Assembly (NCBI GenBank): GCA_022561385.1 | Contig: JADFRG010000008.1 | Location: 1 to 64,000 of the forward strand | Length of the DNA stretch: 64,000 nucleotides | Reading direction: 5' to 3' | From: Chloroflexota bacterium | GTDB taxonomy: Bacteria > Chloroflexota > Anaerolineae > Anaerolineales > E44-bin32 | In this document: piece after piece, positions 28,211 to 38,352 of the stretch | How the letters are laid out: each line of letters starts with the position of its first letter | Numbering within the stretch: position 1 is the stretch's first letter | Notes under the pieces: generated by a model | Seen by the model: the letters and a program-made list of their open reading frames with translations, nothing else | Told to the model about the DNA's origin: nothing | Databases searched by the model: none | Translations under genes and position numbers: made by a program

Positions 28211-28618
28211 ATGAGACAAGCCTGGATCATTGACGACGACGACGAGATGAACCACGCCGTGCGGTTGATGCTCGAGCTGCTCGACTTCGAAGTGTTGACC
28301 TATCGGGCGGCCCGCCCAGCGGCCAAGATGCTGCTTGATGGCCGGCGGCCCGATCTGATCGTACTGGACATCAACATGCCGGAGGTGACCGGCATGGATT
28401 TCCTGGAGTTTCTCGGCATGCGGGCCGAATTGAAGGGTCTGCCGGTGATCATGTTATCCACCGAAGCCTCAGATGTGCGCGTGAATGAGGCCATGAAATT
28501 AGGGGCCAGCGGCTTCGTATCAAAACCAGTTACCATTGAGGAATTGGAGACGGTGATCGCCAAAGCACTCCCAGAACAGCGAAAACGCAAACCAAGAGGA
28601 GGTTCAAATGTTAGTTAG
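28211..28618 (+). CDS. Single-domain response regulator
   Basis: IIDDDDEMNHAV, LIVLDINMPEVTG, FVSKPVTIEEL. Confidence 0.88.
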   Translation: MRQAWIIDDDDEMNHAVRLMLELLDFEVLTYRAARPAAKMLLDGRRPDLIVLDINMPEVTGMDFLEFLGMRAELKGLPVIMLSTEASDVRVNEAMKLGASGFVSKPVTIEELETVIAKALPEQRKRKPRGGSNVS

Positions 28619-29027
28619 ACGAGCATCAGCCACATGGCACGGCAGCATTGGGGAGGGCCATGGGCATATGGAATTCGGAGATTTCGAAGGATCGTATTCG
28701 GTCGCCTCGCGCTTTGAAGATGGTGAAGGTACCAATCCGGAGGAGTTGCTCGGCGCGGCCCATGCCGGATGTTTTTCTATGGCGCTGTCTTCAAACTTGA
28801 GCGCCGCGGGCCATCCACCAAAATCCGTGGAAACGTCCGCGCAAGTGCACATCGACAAGCTGGAAGCGGGTTGGACTGTGACGCGTGTGCATCTCGTAAC
28901 GAAGGCAGAAGTTGCCGGCCTCGAGGCCGAGGCTTTCCAAGAATTCGCGGAAGATGCCAAGGCGAACTGCCCTATTTCACGCGCCCTGGCGGGAGTCGAG
29001 ATCACGCTGGAGGCCAGCCTGTCCTGA
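28608..29027 (+). CDS. OsmC/Ohr family protein
   Basis: GTNPEELLGAAHAGCFSMALSSNL, ANCPISRAL. Confidence 0.9.
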   Translation: MLVRRASATWHGSIGEGHGHMEFGDFEGSYSVASRFEDGEGTNPEELLGAAHAGCFSMALSSNLSAAGHPPKSVETSAQVHIDKLEAGWTVTRVHLVTKAEVAGLEAEAFQEFAEDAKANCPISRALAGVEITLEASLS

Positions 29028-29214
29028 CGGCCTCGTAAGGCCTGTCGGGATAGGCTCCCAGAGAGCCGATCCCGACACCATGCTCTGCACCTACCCAACG
29101 CAGTCTGCGCCTTGTAGCCGCCTTGCAGCCTGAGCTCAGCCTGTGCCCGGCGGGCATCAAATGGCCAGGGTAAACGTTACGGCTCAACTCGCGAGCCGCG
29201 CTGCCCATTCCGAG

Positions 29215-30816
29215 CTATTCCAGACCCTGCTCCTGGGATTCCGGGGGCGCGCCGATCAGCAAACCCAGCCGAAGGGCAGCCTCCTGCAGCCGGTGCCAGT
29301 GAAGAGGGTCCACAACGGCGTCATCGGATCCTAGCCGCCTCCCCAGGTAACGACGAGTGGTAGGGTCTTTCAATAACGTGTCGAGCACCTCGGGATCTTC
29401 CACATGAAGGATGGTCTGGCGTTCAACTTTGGCCTCCATCCCGGCCTGCTCCCATCGATGCAGGGCCTTGAGAACGCCTTCCGGAGCGGCCATCTCAACC
29501 AGAATCTTGCGGGCATGGGTGGCGGTGAGCCCGCGATCGCCTGCAGAACTTAACGATTGGGCCGTCAGCCGGAAATAATAAGCCCCGCGGTCTATCCGGT
29601 CCCATGAACAAAGCCGAGCAAGTTGATAACGCAGCGTCCGATCCGCGTCGCGCGCGATCCGAATACGTCCGTCTGGCCACATCACCACCTTACCGCCGTC
29701 TGACGGGCTTCGGCGAGTGGCTGGGTCCGCGGTCTTCACGAGGCGGAAAGCGGAGCGATCACGGCTGAGATCGACGAATCCCAGCCAGAACATCGGACCC
29801 GCGATCAAGTGTTTCAAGTACTGGCCCTCGAGCTTGTGCCAGGCGCCGAAGCCATGCAAACTGCTGCCGTCCTCGTCGTCTTGCAGGTACCAGCTCTCGA
29901 ATCCTCCGGGCGGGCGCATGAATCCCGGATCGGTGTCATACACCGCGTCGACCAGGCTGGATAGCGACCACCAGGTGTGGGTCGGTACCGTCTGAATCAA
30001 GTCGAGCGCAGCGTGCCTGCCTGCCAGCGGATCGTTCGGCCACTCGCCGGTTGGGCTCATCACGCCGGGCGTTTGGGAGAGGTCGTTCCATGCCGTGGAA
30101 GATTGCCAGGCCTCGCGAAGAAGCTTGGATGCTTGATCACGGGGCATTTGCAGGAAATCGCGTGTCCGTTCCGGGAAACCCTCAACACCTGCTTCCTGTA
30201 ACAGAACCTCGATCAGAGCCAGCGAATCCGGCTGCCGCAGGAACTGCAGCAACCAGGTGCGGCCCGCCTCCCCGGCGCGTCGGTGTGCGGCCAAAACTGT
30301 GGTCGCATCGTCCACCGCATCGGTATTCGATTGGATACTTTGCTTCACGGGTGAGGCGGGTTCCCCTAACGGGTGAGGTTCGAGGCGGCTGACCTCCGGC
30401 ATTTTTTCCAATAGATCGTCTGGGACGAACCCGTATTCTTGAGGTCCGGCGTCAAAGTCCGCGAACGCCCTGGCCATCAGGCCTCGATACCAGAGAATTT
30501 CCAGCGCAGAAGCCGGCTCTTGCCACGGTTCCAGGCGGTCTCTTTTGCCCGGGCCCATTTCCCTGAGCGGACCAAATTTGCGAACGAGGGCCTCCATCGG
30601 CAGTCGTCCGCCGCCCTGCAGCAGGAATTCGAGGGCATGTCTTGCGCCTCCAGGCAGCGCCTCCACGATCTCCGGCGCCCGGTCCAGCATGGCGCGGGAC
30701 AGACCCTGAACCGTTGCGGTATGTGGATCATTGAGGAGTTCCAATCCCCAGAGTTGGGCGATGATTTTCAGGTGGCCCCGGTCGTGATCCTGGAGGGTTT
30801 GGGCGAGCGACTGCAC
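29215..30816 (-). CDS. Large hypothetical protein resembling helicase-associated winged-helix/XPB-type C-terminal region
   Basis: Intact 533-aa ORF; resemblance to Helicase_C_3-type proteins from recall only. Confidence 0.5.
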   Translation of the reverse strand: MQSLAQTLQDHDRGHLKIIAQLWGLELLNDPHTATVQGLSRAMLDRAPEIVEALPGGARHALEFLLQGGGRLPMEALVRKFGPLREMGPGKRDRLEPWQEPASALEILWYRGLMARAFADFDAGPQEYGFVPDDLLEKMPEVSRLEPHPLGEPASPVKQSIQSNTDAVDDATTVLAAHRRAGEAGRTWLLQFLRQPDSLALIEVLLQEAGVEGFPERTRDFLQMPRDQASKLLREAWQSSTAWNDLSQTPGVMSPTGEWPNDPLAGRHAALDLIQTVPTHTWWSLSSLVDAVYDTDPGFMRPPGGFESWYLQDDEDGSSLHGFGAWHKLEGQYLKHLIAGPMFWLGFVDLSRDRSAFRLVKTADPATRRSPSDGGKVVMWPDGRIRIARDADRTLRYQLARLCSWDRIDRGAYYFRLTAQSLSSAGDRGLTATHARKILVEMAAPEGVLKALHRWEQAGMEAKVERQTILHVEDPEVLDTLLKDPTTRRYLGRRLGSDDAVVDPLHWHRLQEAALRLGLLIGAPPESQEQGLE

Positions 30817-30827
30817 GGCCGGTGCGG

Positions 30828-31742
30828 TCAGACGAGGAGACGGATAGCTTTGGGGAGCACCTGTACGCTGAGCTTCTGGACGTTGCTCGTGGAGTTGGCG
30901 AAGATTTCCCCGTCGGTGTGGATGAGCAGCGGCCGATCTGCCTCGAGCTCAAGCTCCCGAAATCGACCCAGATGGACTTCTTTGAAACGTCCATGCGTGC
31001 CGCGCATGAACTCTGGGATCAGTCGAAACATCTTGAGGCGGGATACCCATTCCACCATTGCGTAATCGAGCACGCCGTCATCCGGCCGGGCCTCGGGTGC
31101 GAGGATAAAACCGCCACCCTCGCGCTGTCCGTTACAGAAAGTAATCATCAGAAATTCATTATCGATCTCTTCCGAGTCCGTGCGGATTTTGAAATGGGGA
31201 GCATGATGATCGCGAATGATGGTTTTCACTGCGGCCACAAAGTACATGGGAGTGCCCTGAAGACGAGTGATGGCCTGAGAGTGGATGACCGCGGCTGCGT
31301 CAAAACCGATACCCAGAGAGTTGTCCCAGTACTCGGTGCGACCGGAAGCGTCTGTCACCATTCCGATATCCAGGCCTTTGGGTTCTCCGGAAAAAGCGCG
31401 TTGGATCGCCGCCGAAGGATCAGGTTCGATCCCGACATTGGCACAAAAATCGTTTCCATTTCCAATCGGCACCGCGGCCAGCATGGGGCGGCGCTCAGAA
31501 TCGACCTGCATCAATCCGTTGATGACCTCATGCACCGTCCCATCGCCACCGATGGCTACCACCACCTCAAAGCCATCGTTCGCGGCTTCTAAGGCTAAGT
31601 CCGTGGCATGCGTGGGGTGCTCGGTGCTGGTCCATTCAGCACCTCCCATTTGTTCGATCGTCGCCTGCAGCGCAGAGGCCACGCGCCATCCACGGCCGTT
31701 GTCCGCGTGAGGGTTAAAGATCAGCTTGATTCGGCGATCCAC
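30828..31742 (-). CDS. Diacylglycerol/lipid kinase family (YegS/DgkB-like)
   Basis: IKLIFNPHADNGRGW, VVAIGGDGTVHEVINGLM, AAVPIGNGNDFC. Confidence 0.92.
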   Translation of the reverse strand: MDRRIKLIFNPHADNGRGWRVASALQATIEQMGGAEWTSTEHPTHATDLALEAANDGFEVVVAIGGDGTVHEVINGLMQVDSERRPMLAAVPIGNGNDFCANVGIEPDPSAAIQRAFSGEPKGLDIGMVTDASGRTEYWDNSLGIGFDAAAVIHSQAITRLQGTPMYFVAAVKTIIRDHHAPHFKIRTDSEEIDNEFLMITFCNGQREGGGFILAPEARPDDGVLDYAMVEWVSRLKMFRLIPEFMRGTHGRFKEVHLGRFRELELEADRPLLIHTDGEIFANSTSNVQKLSVQVLPKAIRLLV

Positions 31743-32227
31743 CTACCAATTTGTCCTTTGAGCTTGAAACGGGGATGACAAGGGCGATTATAGTCGAGAT
31801 GTGTACCCCGCATCGAATTCCCGCATAACACCTTATCGATACTGCGTGAGCGACCGACTAGTACTTTTTTTAAGCGAAAAAAGGATTGACTCTTGAGCCG
31901 AGTCTGCGTAGAGTCGGGTCAGTAGGAGCCTCAGGCCACCAAGGACAGCTACTCCCCCGTCGGCCGTGGCGCTACTCTGACCAAGCAGCCCAAGCCATTC
32001 AGTGGGTGGCGAAGGGAAAGTAGTACGCCGGTCGGTCGGAGTTCCGCCCTTCCCTGCGGTGAACAGATGTGGGGCCTTCCGGCAAGAGCGGCAGTGCCGG
32101 CCGTCCAGCGGATTGGCAGGAGGCTCTGCTTCTTTTGCACGAACTCTCTTGTATGAACCGTAATGTATGGCCCCCTCATACTCACTCAACCCCCTAGCTT
32201 CAAGATAGATTCGAGCAAATCAGAGCT

Positions 32228-33991
32228 TTAAGGACGGCTGTCGAGCCGCGCGGGTGGGGGCCGCAGATCGGCGGTACGTCCCAGCACCCGGTAGGCGGTG
32301 GTACCTTCATCCAGTTCTTCGGGCTCGAAGGTAAATTGGTGGTGGGCAGGCGCCAGATATTCACGGGTGCGATCGCTGATCCATAGTTCTCCATTTTCAG
32401 CACGGGTTTGAAGCTTGCGTGCGGTGGTCACCGGATCTCCATCGGAAGGGTGGCCCTCGCGGTTATTTGTGCCCTCATCCGGTTCGCCATCGGGGATAAA
32501 AGGCGCCTCGACCACCGTACCGGTATCGATTCCAACCGCCAGCCCAGAATCGCCTCGCTCTTTATAGGCCGTTCGAACGTGCTCGAGCAGCGAAAGCGCG
32601 GCGTGGGTGGCCAGTAGCGCGCTCACTTGAGGCGGCGCGCGATTAGGCGAGATCCCAAAGGTGGCGGTCAGGGCCGAGTCTTCTCCGAGACCTGCGGTTC
32701 CGCCATGTTGTTCAATAATCCGTACACTCTCAGAGAAGAGGGCGGCGTCCTCCAATGACGACAATCTCGCGTGGAGTATCGAAACTTTTTCGGCATAACC
32801 GAGGGTCGGAGGTAGAACGGCCTCGCCGGCATACGGCTGTCGTTTGGATGGCCCAGGCAAACGCAGCTTAAACCAGGCTGGCAGGATTAAAAGCGAGCCA
32901 ATGGCTACCGAGATCAAGAACGGATAACGAGGCCCAATAAGCTCCCAAATCTGGCTGCCAATCCAGGGGCCCGGGAGAGAGAATATGCCGATCGAAGTCG
33001 CGAACAGGCCGTAAGCCACACCCCGCAGGTGTCGGGGAACAACTTTCGAAATGAGCGAACTCCCTGAAGGGGCAAACAGTCCGAAGCCGATTCCCTGCAG
33101 GGCGAAGGACAGCGTGAACCCCAGGTCGCCGGCCGAGAGCGCAAGGACCAGTCTCGAACCGACGCCGGAGATTAGAGCCAGCGCGATGACGGCCCGTTCG
33201 CTGGTCCGGTCCACCAGCCACCCCGCCGGATAAAGCGTGAGCAGCAGAGCCAGCCCGTAAACGCCTTCCATGAATCCAATGCTCTCCAGGCTGATCCCCT
33301 GGATATCGGTCAGGTAAACAGGGATTAGATCGAACGACAGCCTCATGGCGATATCGCGAATTCCATCGATGATCAAAATCCAGGCGATAACGCCGCCCGC
33401 AATAAACAGGGACCACATTTGAGCGAAGGAGCTCCTTAGCGATTTCCACGACACCTGCTGATCGGAAGGAACCGACGAGGGAGTTGTACGCAGGAGGAAG
33501 AAGAAGATGACGGCTGCGAATGTGAAGGCAAATGCCGCGACGCCGAACATCAACTGGAAGCCTAGAGCGGCGGCCAGGAGACCACCGATTACTGGCGCGA
33601 TCACGCCCGACGCGCGGTAGACCGTCTGCGAAATTCCGAACATCCTCCCCCGGGAGGGCTCCGGCGTGATGTCGGCGATAAAGGCGGCGTAAGCTGGAAT
33701 GGTGAGCGAGGCGGTTATGGCCATCAGGGCCGGGGCAAGCAGCGCGGCCTCCCAGGTTGGGGCGAGCGCGTAGACGGTGAAGGTCAGCACACCGGTCACG
33801 CTCCCGATGAGGATTACTTGCAGGCGACCGACGACATCCGATAGCCAGCCGCCGAGCAGCTTGACCAGAATGGGGAAAATCATGGAAATGGTGAAGAACA
33901 GCCCTAACTGGGTGATGCTGGCGCCCAACTCGCGGATGTAGATCGGAATCAGCACCAGCGGCATGGTGATGGCGAAGTTCGTCAGCGCCAT
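32228..33991 (-). CDS. MFS transporter fused to C-terminal class III nucleotidyl-cyclase-like domain
   Basis: 12-TM MFS region then LAVGIDTGTVVEAPF...DPVTTARKLQTRAENGELWISDRTREYLAP. Confidence 0.8.
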   Translation of the reverse strand: MALTNFAITMPLVLIPIYIRELGASITQLGLFFTISMIFPILVKLLGGWLSDVVGRLQVILIGSVTGVLTFTVYALAPTWEAALLAPALMAITASLTIPAYAAFIADITPEPSRGRMFGISQTVYRASGVIAPVIGGLLAAALGFQLMFGVAAFAFTFAAVIFFFLLRTTPSSVPSDQQVSWKSLRSSFAQMWSLFIAGGVIAWILIIDGIRDIAMRLSFDLIPVYLTDIQGISLESIGFMEGVYGLALLLTLYPAGWLVDRTSERAVIALALISGVGSRLVLALSAGDLGFTLSFALQGIGFGLFAPSGSSLISKVVPRHLRGVAYGLFATSIGIFSLPGPWIGSQIWELIGPRYPFLISVAIGSLLILPAWFKLRLPGPSKRQPYAGEAVLPPTLGYAEKVSILHARLSSLEDAALFSESVRIIEQHGGTAGLGEDSALTATFGISPNRAPPQVSALLATHAALSLLEHVRTAYKERGDSGLAVGIDTGTVVEAPFIPDGEPDEGTNNREGHPSDGDPVTTARKLQTRAENGELWISDRTREYLAPAHHQFTFEPEELDEGTTAYRVLGRTADLRPPPARLDSRP

Positions 33992-34127
33992 GCCGATGAG
34001 AAAAATGAGCGTGCGTCGGTCGATTGTCAGCCGGTCTGGGATATCCCCACCCCCTGATAGGAATTAAATGGGGTCGCCGATCTCAGCAAACTTGTGCACC
34101 CGCTATGGGGTGCAAGAATGTGGCCGT

Positions 34128-34739
34128 TCAGCCAGTGACGAGCTGATCCACCTCCGCGATCGCTTGAACGCGGCTGCGGAATAGAATTGCGTGCATTCCT
34201 AGTTCCCGGGCTGCGGCGATGTTGCTTTCAAAGTCATCAACAAAAACTGCACAGTCTGCCGGCACCTTCAACCTCTCGAGCGCGAGTTCGTATATGGCGG
34301 GATCCGGTTTCGCGAGACCGACCTCGGCCGAGATAACCAGGTCATCAAAGGCGTCATCGACGTGAAAATGATGTACCAGCAGCTCTCGAAGCTCGAGCCA
34401 GGCGTTCGATATGAGTCCGGTTTGAAATTGGGGTCTCAATTCTCGGATGTAGCTTACCAATTTTTGGTCGAGGTCATCGCCCTGCCAGAAGTCCCGGGTC
34501 AGCTGTTGCCCTTCCTCTCGACTCAGATCTAGCTCCTGGCGGACCCATTCCCAAACCTGTTCCGCGTTGACTTCCCCCAAGGCCGCCTTGTGACCCATTT
34601 CTCCAGCGAAGATAAACCGATCGAGCTGCCGGGGCTCCATACCCAAGCGTTGCTCCCAATGTTCGCGCCTGGTTCTATCTTCCGTCCGCACGATCACGCC
34701 GCCCAGGTCCCAGAAGATGGCTTGAATCTCAGGCATCAA
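34128..34739 (-). CDS. HAD-superfamily hydrolase
   Basis: FWDLGGVIVRTED, LISNAW, KPDPAIYELALERL, VFVDDFESNIAAARELG. Confidence 0.9.
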   Translation of the reverse strand: MMPEIQAIFWDLGGVIVRTEDRTRREHWEQRLGMEPRQLDRFIFAGEMGHKAALGEVNAEQVWEWVRQELDLSREEGQQLTRDFWQGDDLDQKLVSYIRELRPQFQTGLISNAWLELRELLVHHFHVDDAFDDLVISAEVGLAKPDPAIYELALERLKVPADCAVFVDDFESNIAAARELGMHAILFRSRVQAIAEVDQLVTG

Positions 34740-34802
34740 TCTCGCTCGGTTGAAGTGTATCCGAGGGGACTAAAACACAACTAATGTTTGTGAGCAGGGG
34801 GC

Positions 34803-35828
34803 TCATTTGGGGTCTGAGAGGGTCATCCATTCTTTGCCCGGCCTGAGCTCCTTTGCGTAAATATCATAGCGAAGGGTTATTTTCATACCAGCCTTCTCGT
34901 ATAGTCGGATGGCGCCGGTGGGATTCCGTCCATCGACCCCCAAGCCAACTTTGAGCGTGCCGCGTCGCCGGAATTCCGCTAACGCATGCAGCAGAAGTGC
35001 CTGGGCGAGCCCCTGCCGGCGCCACGGCCGGCGAACGCTGAGGGTGCGGATCCAACCCATTTCGAGATCATGGTCGGCTTGCGGCCGGGCGCGCGCGAGG
35101 CCTGCGATCTGATCACCGTCCCAGGCGATAAACCACAACCCGGGATCGTATGCAGTACCGTGAAAACTGGAGTGCGACCAGCGCTTAAACCCCACTTCGA
35201 ATGACTCTGGCACGTGCCCCCAGTGATCCTCGAACGCCTCATCCTCGGCACGGTAGACCGCCTCCGCGTCCCGCCGGCGATCAAACGGCCTGAGTTGGAT
35301 TCCATCCGGCCATTTGGGGGAGTCGGTCGGCTCCTGAAAATCGATCGTCATACGCCAAAAAAAACGGTCCGCCCGATAACCTCGATCGGTGAGCAAATGC
35401 TCGGACGGTTTGTGGCCGTGAAATACCCCCACCCGCATGACAACCCGTGCCTCGGGAGGAACGCGGGGGATGACCTGCGCGGCGCGCCGCTCGGCCCACG
35501 CCACCAAATAACTGCCGATGCCGAGCCCTTCATGGTCAGGATCGACCTGGCCGACCACCCAGGGATCCACTGGAATCTCGGAGGTATCCCAAACCTCACT
35601 CGTTCCGACGAGATCGCCCCGCGCGTCCTCGACCAGTCGGACGCTCAAACGGGGATCGAAACCCGGCTCCTCCCACTTGGCGCGGGCTCGGTCGAGATTC
35701 GTCTCATCGCTGCCAATCACCGAGTTGGCAAAGGCATTCGCGAACTCGACCACCCGCTCCAGATCGGTGATGGTCGCCAATCGCGATGAAAATCCATCTG
35801 GCAAATTGTCTACGGGAGCCACGATCAT
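34803..35828 (-). CDS. Tandem-domain GNAT acetyltransferase
   Basis: Two GNAT-like halves; VRRPWRRQGLAQALLLHALAEFRRRG. Confidence 0.82.
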   Translation of the reverse strand: MIVAPVDNLPDGFSSRLATITDLERVVEFANAFANSVIGSDETNLDRARAKWEEPGFDPRLSVRLVEDARGDLVGTSEVWDTSEIPVDPWVVGQVDPDHEGLGIGSYLVAWAERRAAQVIPRVPPEARVVMRVGVFHGHKPSEHLLTDRGYRADRFFWRMTIDFQEPTDSPKWPDGIQLRPFDRRRDAEAVYRAEDEAFEDHWGHVPESFEVGFKRWSHSSFHGTAYDPGLWFIAWDGDQIAGLARARPQADHDLEMGWIRTLSVRRPWRRQGLAQALLLHALAEFRRRGTLKVGLGVDGRNPTGAIRLYEKAGMKITLRYDIYAKELRPGKEWMTLSDPK

Positions 35829-35941
35829 GCTTCAAGTGCACACAATAGTTGGTCTATCGTTCGAAATTGTGGAAACGAGACCGTCATAGAGCGGAATATC
35901 CGTGTTGACGGATCCACGAGAGAATTTATGGGCTCCGTCGG

Positions 35942-36973
35942 TTATCCCGGTCTCACTGCGTTGAGCAAGTCGGCCAGCATGCCATAGGCCGTCGTGGACG
36001 GACCCGGATCCGCGCCCACAATCGTGAGGTCGCCGAGAACATCGCTCGTGAACGTGATCGAGGACGAGGTCCCTCGCAGCTGATAAAGCGGGTCCTCAGG
36101 TCCGACGCGTTCGGGACGCACTCTTCCTCGCACCTTGCCATTCTCGCGCCAGCCGCTGCAGACCAGCTTCCAGCGCTGCCCGTCTCGAGCGGCCTCTATA
36201 ATCTGTTCCGCATCCAACTTGCCGATTCCCTCGCGTTCCACATCCTGGATATCCAGCGGATCGTCCATCAGCACGGTGGCTAATGCGGCCACTTTGATAG
36301 CCGCGTCCCACCCGTCGATGTCCCCTGAGGGATCGGTCTCAGCTATGCCGATGGCTTGCGCTTTCTTCAAGGCAACCTCGAACGAATTCCCGGCCTCCAT
36401 TTCAGACAGTAGGAAGTTTGTAGTCGAATTAAGCACCCCCCGAAAGGAAGTCAGCTGGGCACCCGGCATACACTCGCGCCAGGTCGAAAATATCGGTGCG
36501 CCATCCATCACCGTAGCTTCAAAAAGAAAGCGGCTGCCGTTAACTCGAGCGAGCTCAGACAGCGCCCGGTATCCGTGCACGACGGGACCCTTATTGGATG
36601 TGATCGCGTGTATGCCGCGTCGCAGCACGGTCTCAAGGTATCCGATCGCGGGTTGGCCGTTCTGGTAGTCGACTGGAATGCTTTCAAGGACCGCCTCGGC
36701 CTCAATGCCCTCCAGCAGCCGCAGGATGTCGCTGGTGGCTGCGCCCTCGGTCAGCTCGGCCAGGTTTCCCCCCTCCTCCTGAATCTTGAGCGCAAGCGTG
36801 AGATCTAATCCCCTATCGTCCTTGGCCACTCCATGCCGGCCGGTGGCTATTGCGACGACGCTCAGATCCAGCCCGTAACGTTCTTCAACCTCTGCGTGTT
36901 TTGCGCCGATCAGGCGCGCAAGCGCGCGGCCCACGTTTCCAAATCCAAGCAGAACCAACCGCACTGTCATCAC
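35942..36973 (-). CDS. hom: Homoserine dehydrogenase
   Basis: LLGFGNVGRALARLIG, ITSNKGPVVHGYRAL, GVLNSTTNFLLSEME, ETDPSGDIDGWDAAIKVAALATVLM. Confidence 0.93.
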   Translation of the reverse strand: MMTVRLVLLGFGNVGRALARLIGAKHAEVEERYGLDLSVVAIATGRHGVAKDDRGLDLTLALKIQEEGGNLAELTEGAATSDILRLLEGIEAEAVLESIPVDYQNGQPAIGYLETVLRRGIHAITSNKGPVVHGYRALSELARVNGSRFLFEATVMDGAPIFSTWRECMPGAQLTSFRGVLNSTTNFLLSEMEAGNSFEVALKKAQAIGIAETDPSGDIDGWDAAIKVAALATVLMDDPLDIQDVEREGIGKLDAEQIIEAARDGQRWKLVCSGWRENGKVRGRVRPERVGPEDPLYQLRGTSSSITFTSDVLGDLTIVGADPGPSTTAYGMLADLLNAVRPG

Positions 36974-37088
36974 TGAAGTTTAGCCCCCGCCACGCGGGTA
37001 TAACGAACGGCGAATGCTCTCTCCTCTCAGGCGTTCAATCCTGCGCTAGCGCGCACGCGTCCGCGATGGGTGGGTGACCCAGTGGACA

Positions 37089-37811
37089 TCAAACCAGCGG
37101 CCACGGGTAATTTTGCCGCGGCCCCGGCTCGGGAAACTGCCTATCGCTGAGAAGGTTGAATATCCGATCCCTCAGGGCCTTGATTTCGGTGGATGAGAGC
37201 AACCGCGCAAGATCCGGTCGCAAGGACGACCCTCGATCTTCGAGCTTGGGCGCGAGACGCTCTAGGTCCTCGAGCAAGGCGGTCGGAATGGCTTCGCCGG
37301 CAAAATCCCAGATCACCGTCCGAAGTTTGTACTGCTCATGAAAACAGATGCCGTGATCGATCAATTGAATGCGACCATCGGGCATAAGAATCACATGCCC
37401 GGCCTTACGATCGGCATTATTAATCAGCAGGTCATAAAGTGCAGCCGGCCGCAACAGCTGTTTCTCATCTTCCGAGAGGGTGAAGTAACTGCTCGCCGGA
37501 TCCAAATTTAAGTAAAGCTGGAGCGATCCGCCCCCGGCCGGGCCGTCCTCGCGGGAGACTGTGGGGGGAACCAGGTCCCAACCCAGGGCCTGGCTGGTCA
37601 AAAAGGCCGCCACCTCACGAAGCGCAAGCGTGTCGCTTGGAAAGTCCCACAGCGGCCGCACACCTTTAGAAGGTTTGTACACGGCCAACAGCGGCCCGTT
37701 GGCGGTCACTACGTCGACCAGGAATGTGTGGTTGGATCCCCAGTCAAACTGCCCTCGGAGACTGATCTCACCTGTGTTGAGGGAATGCAAAACGGAAGGG
37801 ATGGAACCCAT
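37089..37811 (-). CDS. SCO1664-family (PI3/4-kinase-like fold) protein
   Basis: LAVYKPSKGVRPLWDFPSDTLALREVAAFLTSQALGWDLVPPTV, YDLLINNADRKAGHVIL, LIDHGICFH; ATG at 37811. Confidence 0.8.
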   Translation of the reverse strand: MGSIPSVLHSLNTGEISLRGQFDWGSNHTFLVDVVTANGPLLAVYKPSKGVRPLWDFPSDTLALREVAAFLTSQALGWDLVPPTVSREDGPAGGGSLQLYLNLDPASSYFTLSEDEKQLLRPAALYDLLINNADRKAGHVILMPDGRIQLIDHGICFHEQYKLRTVIWDFAGEAIPTALLEDLERLAPKLEDRGSSLRPDLARLLSSTEIKALRDRIFNLLSDRQFPEPGPRQNYPWPLV

Positions 37812-37824
37812 ATCGGAAGGGAAA

Positions 37825-38334
37825 TTAAATCTTGTGCCCGTTGCTCTTGGGGCAGAAGTGACCTTCGGGATCCTTTGGCTCGCCGCAATTGCCGCAGATC
37901 GGCCGACCTTGACTTGCGACTTCAATTCCCCATAAACACATGGCTCGCAGCTGTGATCGTGTACACCAAAAGCGCACAACTTCCGAACCCTGGCCTTCCG
38001 AATCGAGCTGACGCGCCACGAGCACCAGCCGGTCACTCTCCTCATCGTAACTCAAACCGATCTGACCGACCCGAAAAATCGGATCCAGAGGCTGCTCCAG
38101 CTCCATCTCGTCCTGGTTGTAGTCGGCAGAGGCTTCCGGTAGATCCGGCAATCGATCACTGAGTTCGTCAAGGAATTCCTCCAGCCCAACTGCGAGCGAT
38201 TGCACCTGATGCTTTTCAATGATAAGGGTCACAAGCTCGCGATCTTTGCGGGCCTGAAGGTAAAAGACGCGCTTTCCGGGAGGGCCGACGGCCCCGGTTG
38301 TGATGCGACTGACTGGATTTAGCTCTAATTCCAT
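37825..38334 (-). CDS. DUF3090 family protein
   Basis: RVFYLQARKDRELVTLIIEKHQVQSLAVGLEEFLDEL...CGNCGEPKDPEGHFCPKSNGH. Confidence 0.82.
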   Translation of the reverse strand: MELELNPVSRITTGAVGPPGKRVFYLQARKDRELVTLIIEKHQVQSLAVGLEEFLDELSDRLPDLPEASADYNQDEMELEQPLDPIFRVGQIGLSYDEESDRLVLVARQLDSEGQGSEVVRFWCTRSQLRAMCLWGIEVASQGRPICGNCGEPKDPEGHFCPKSNGHKI

Positions 38335-38352
38335 GCTGAGGTTTGAACCGTG

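Noticed and set aside
31833-32189. 118-aa minus-strand ORF as a real gene, or the region as a group II intron remnant
   Set aside because: No recognised domain, overlapped by another ORF, and no convincing intron domain V (GAGCCGTRTG...) or reverse transcriptase.
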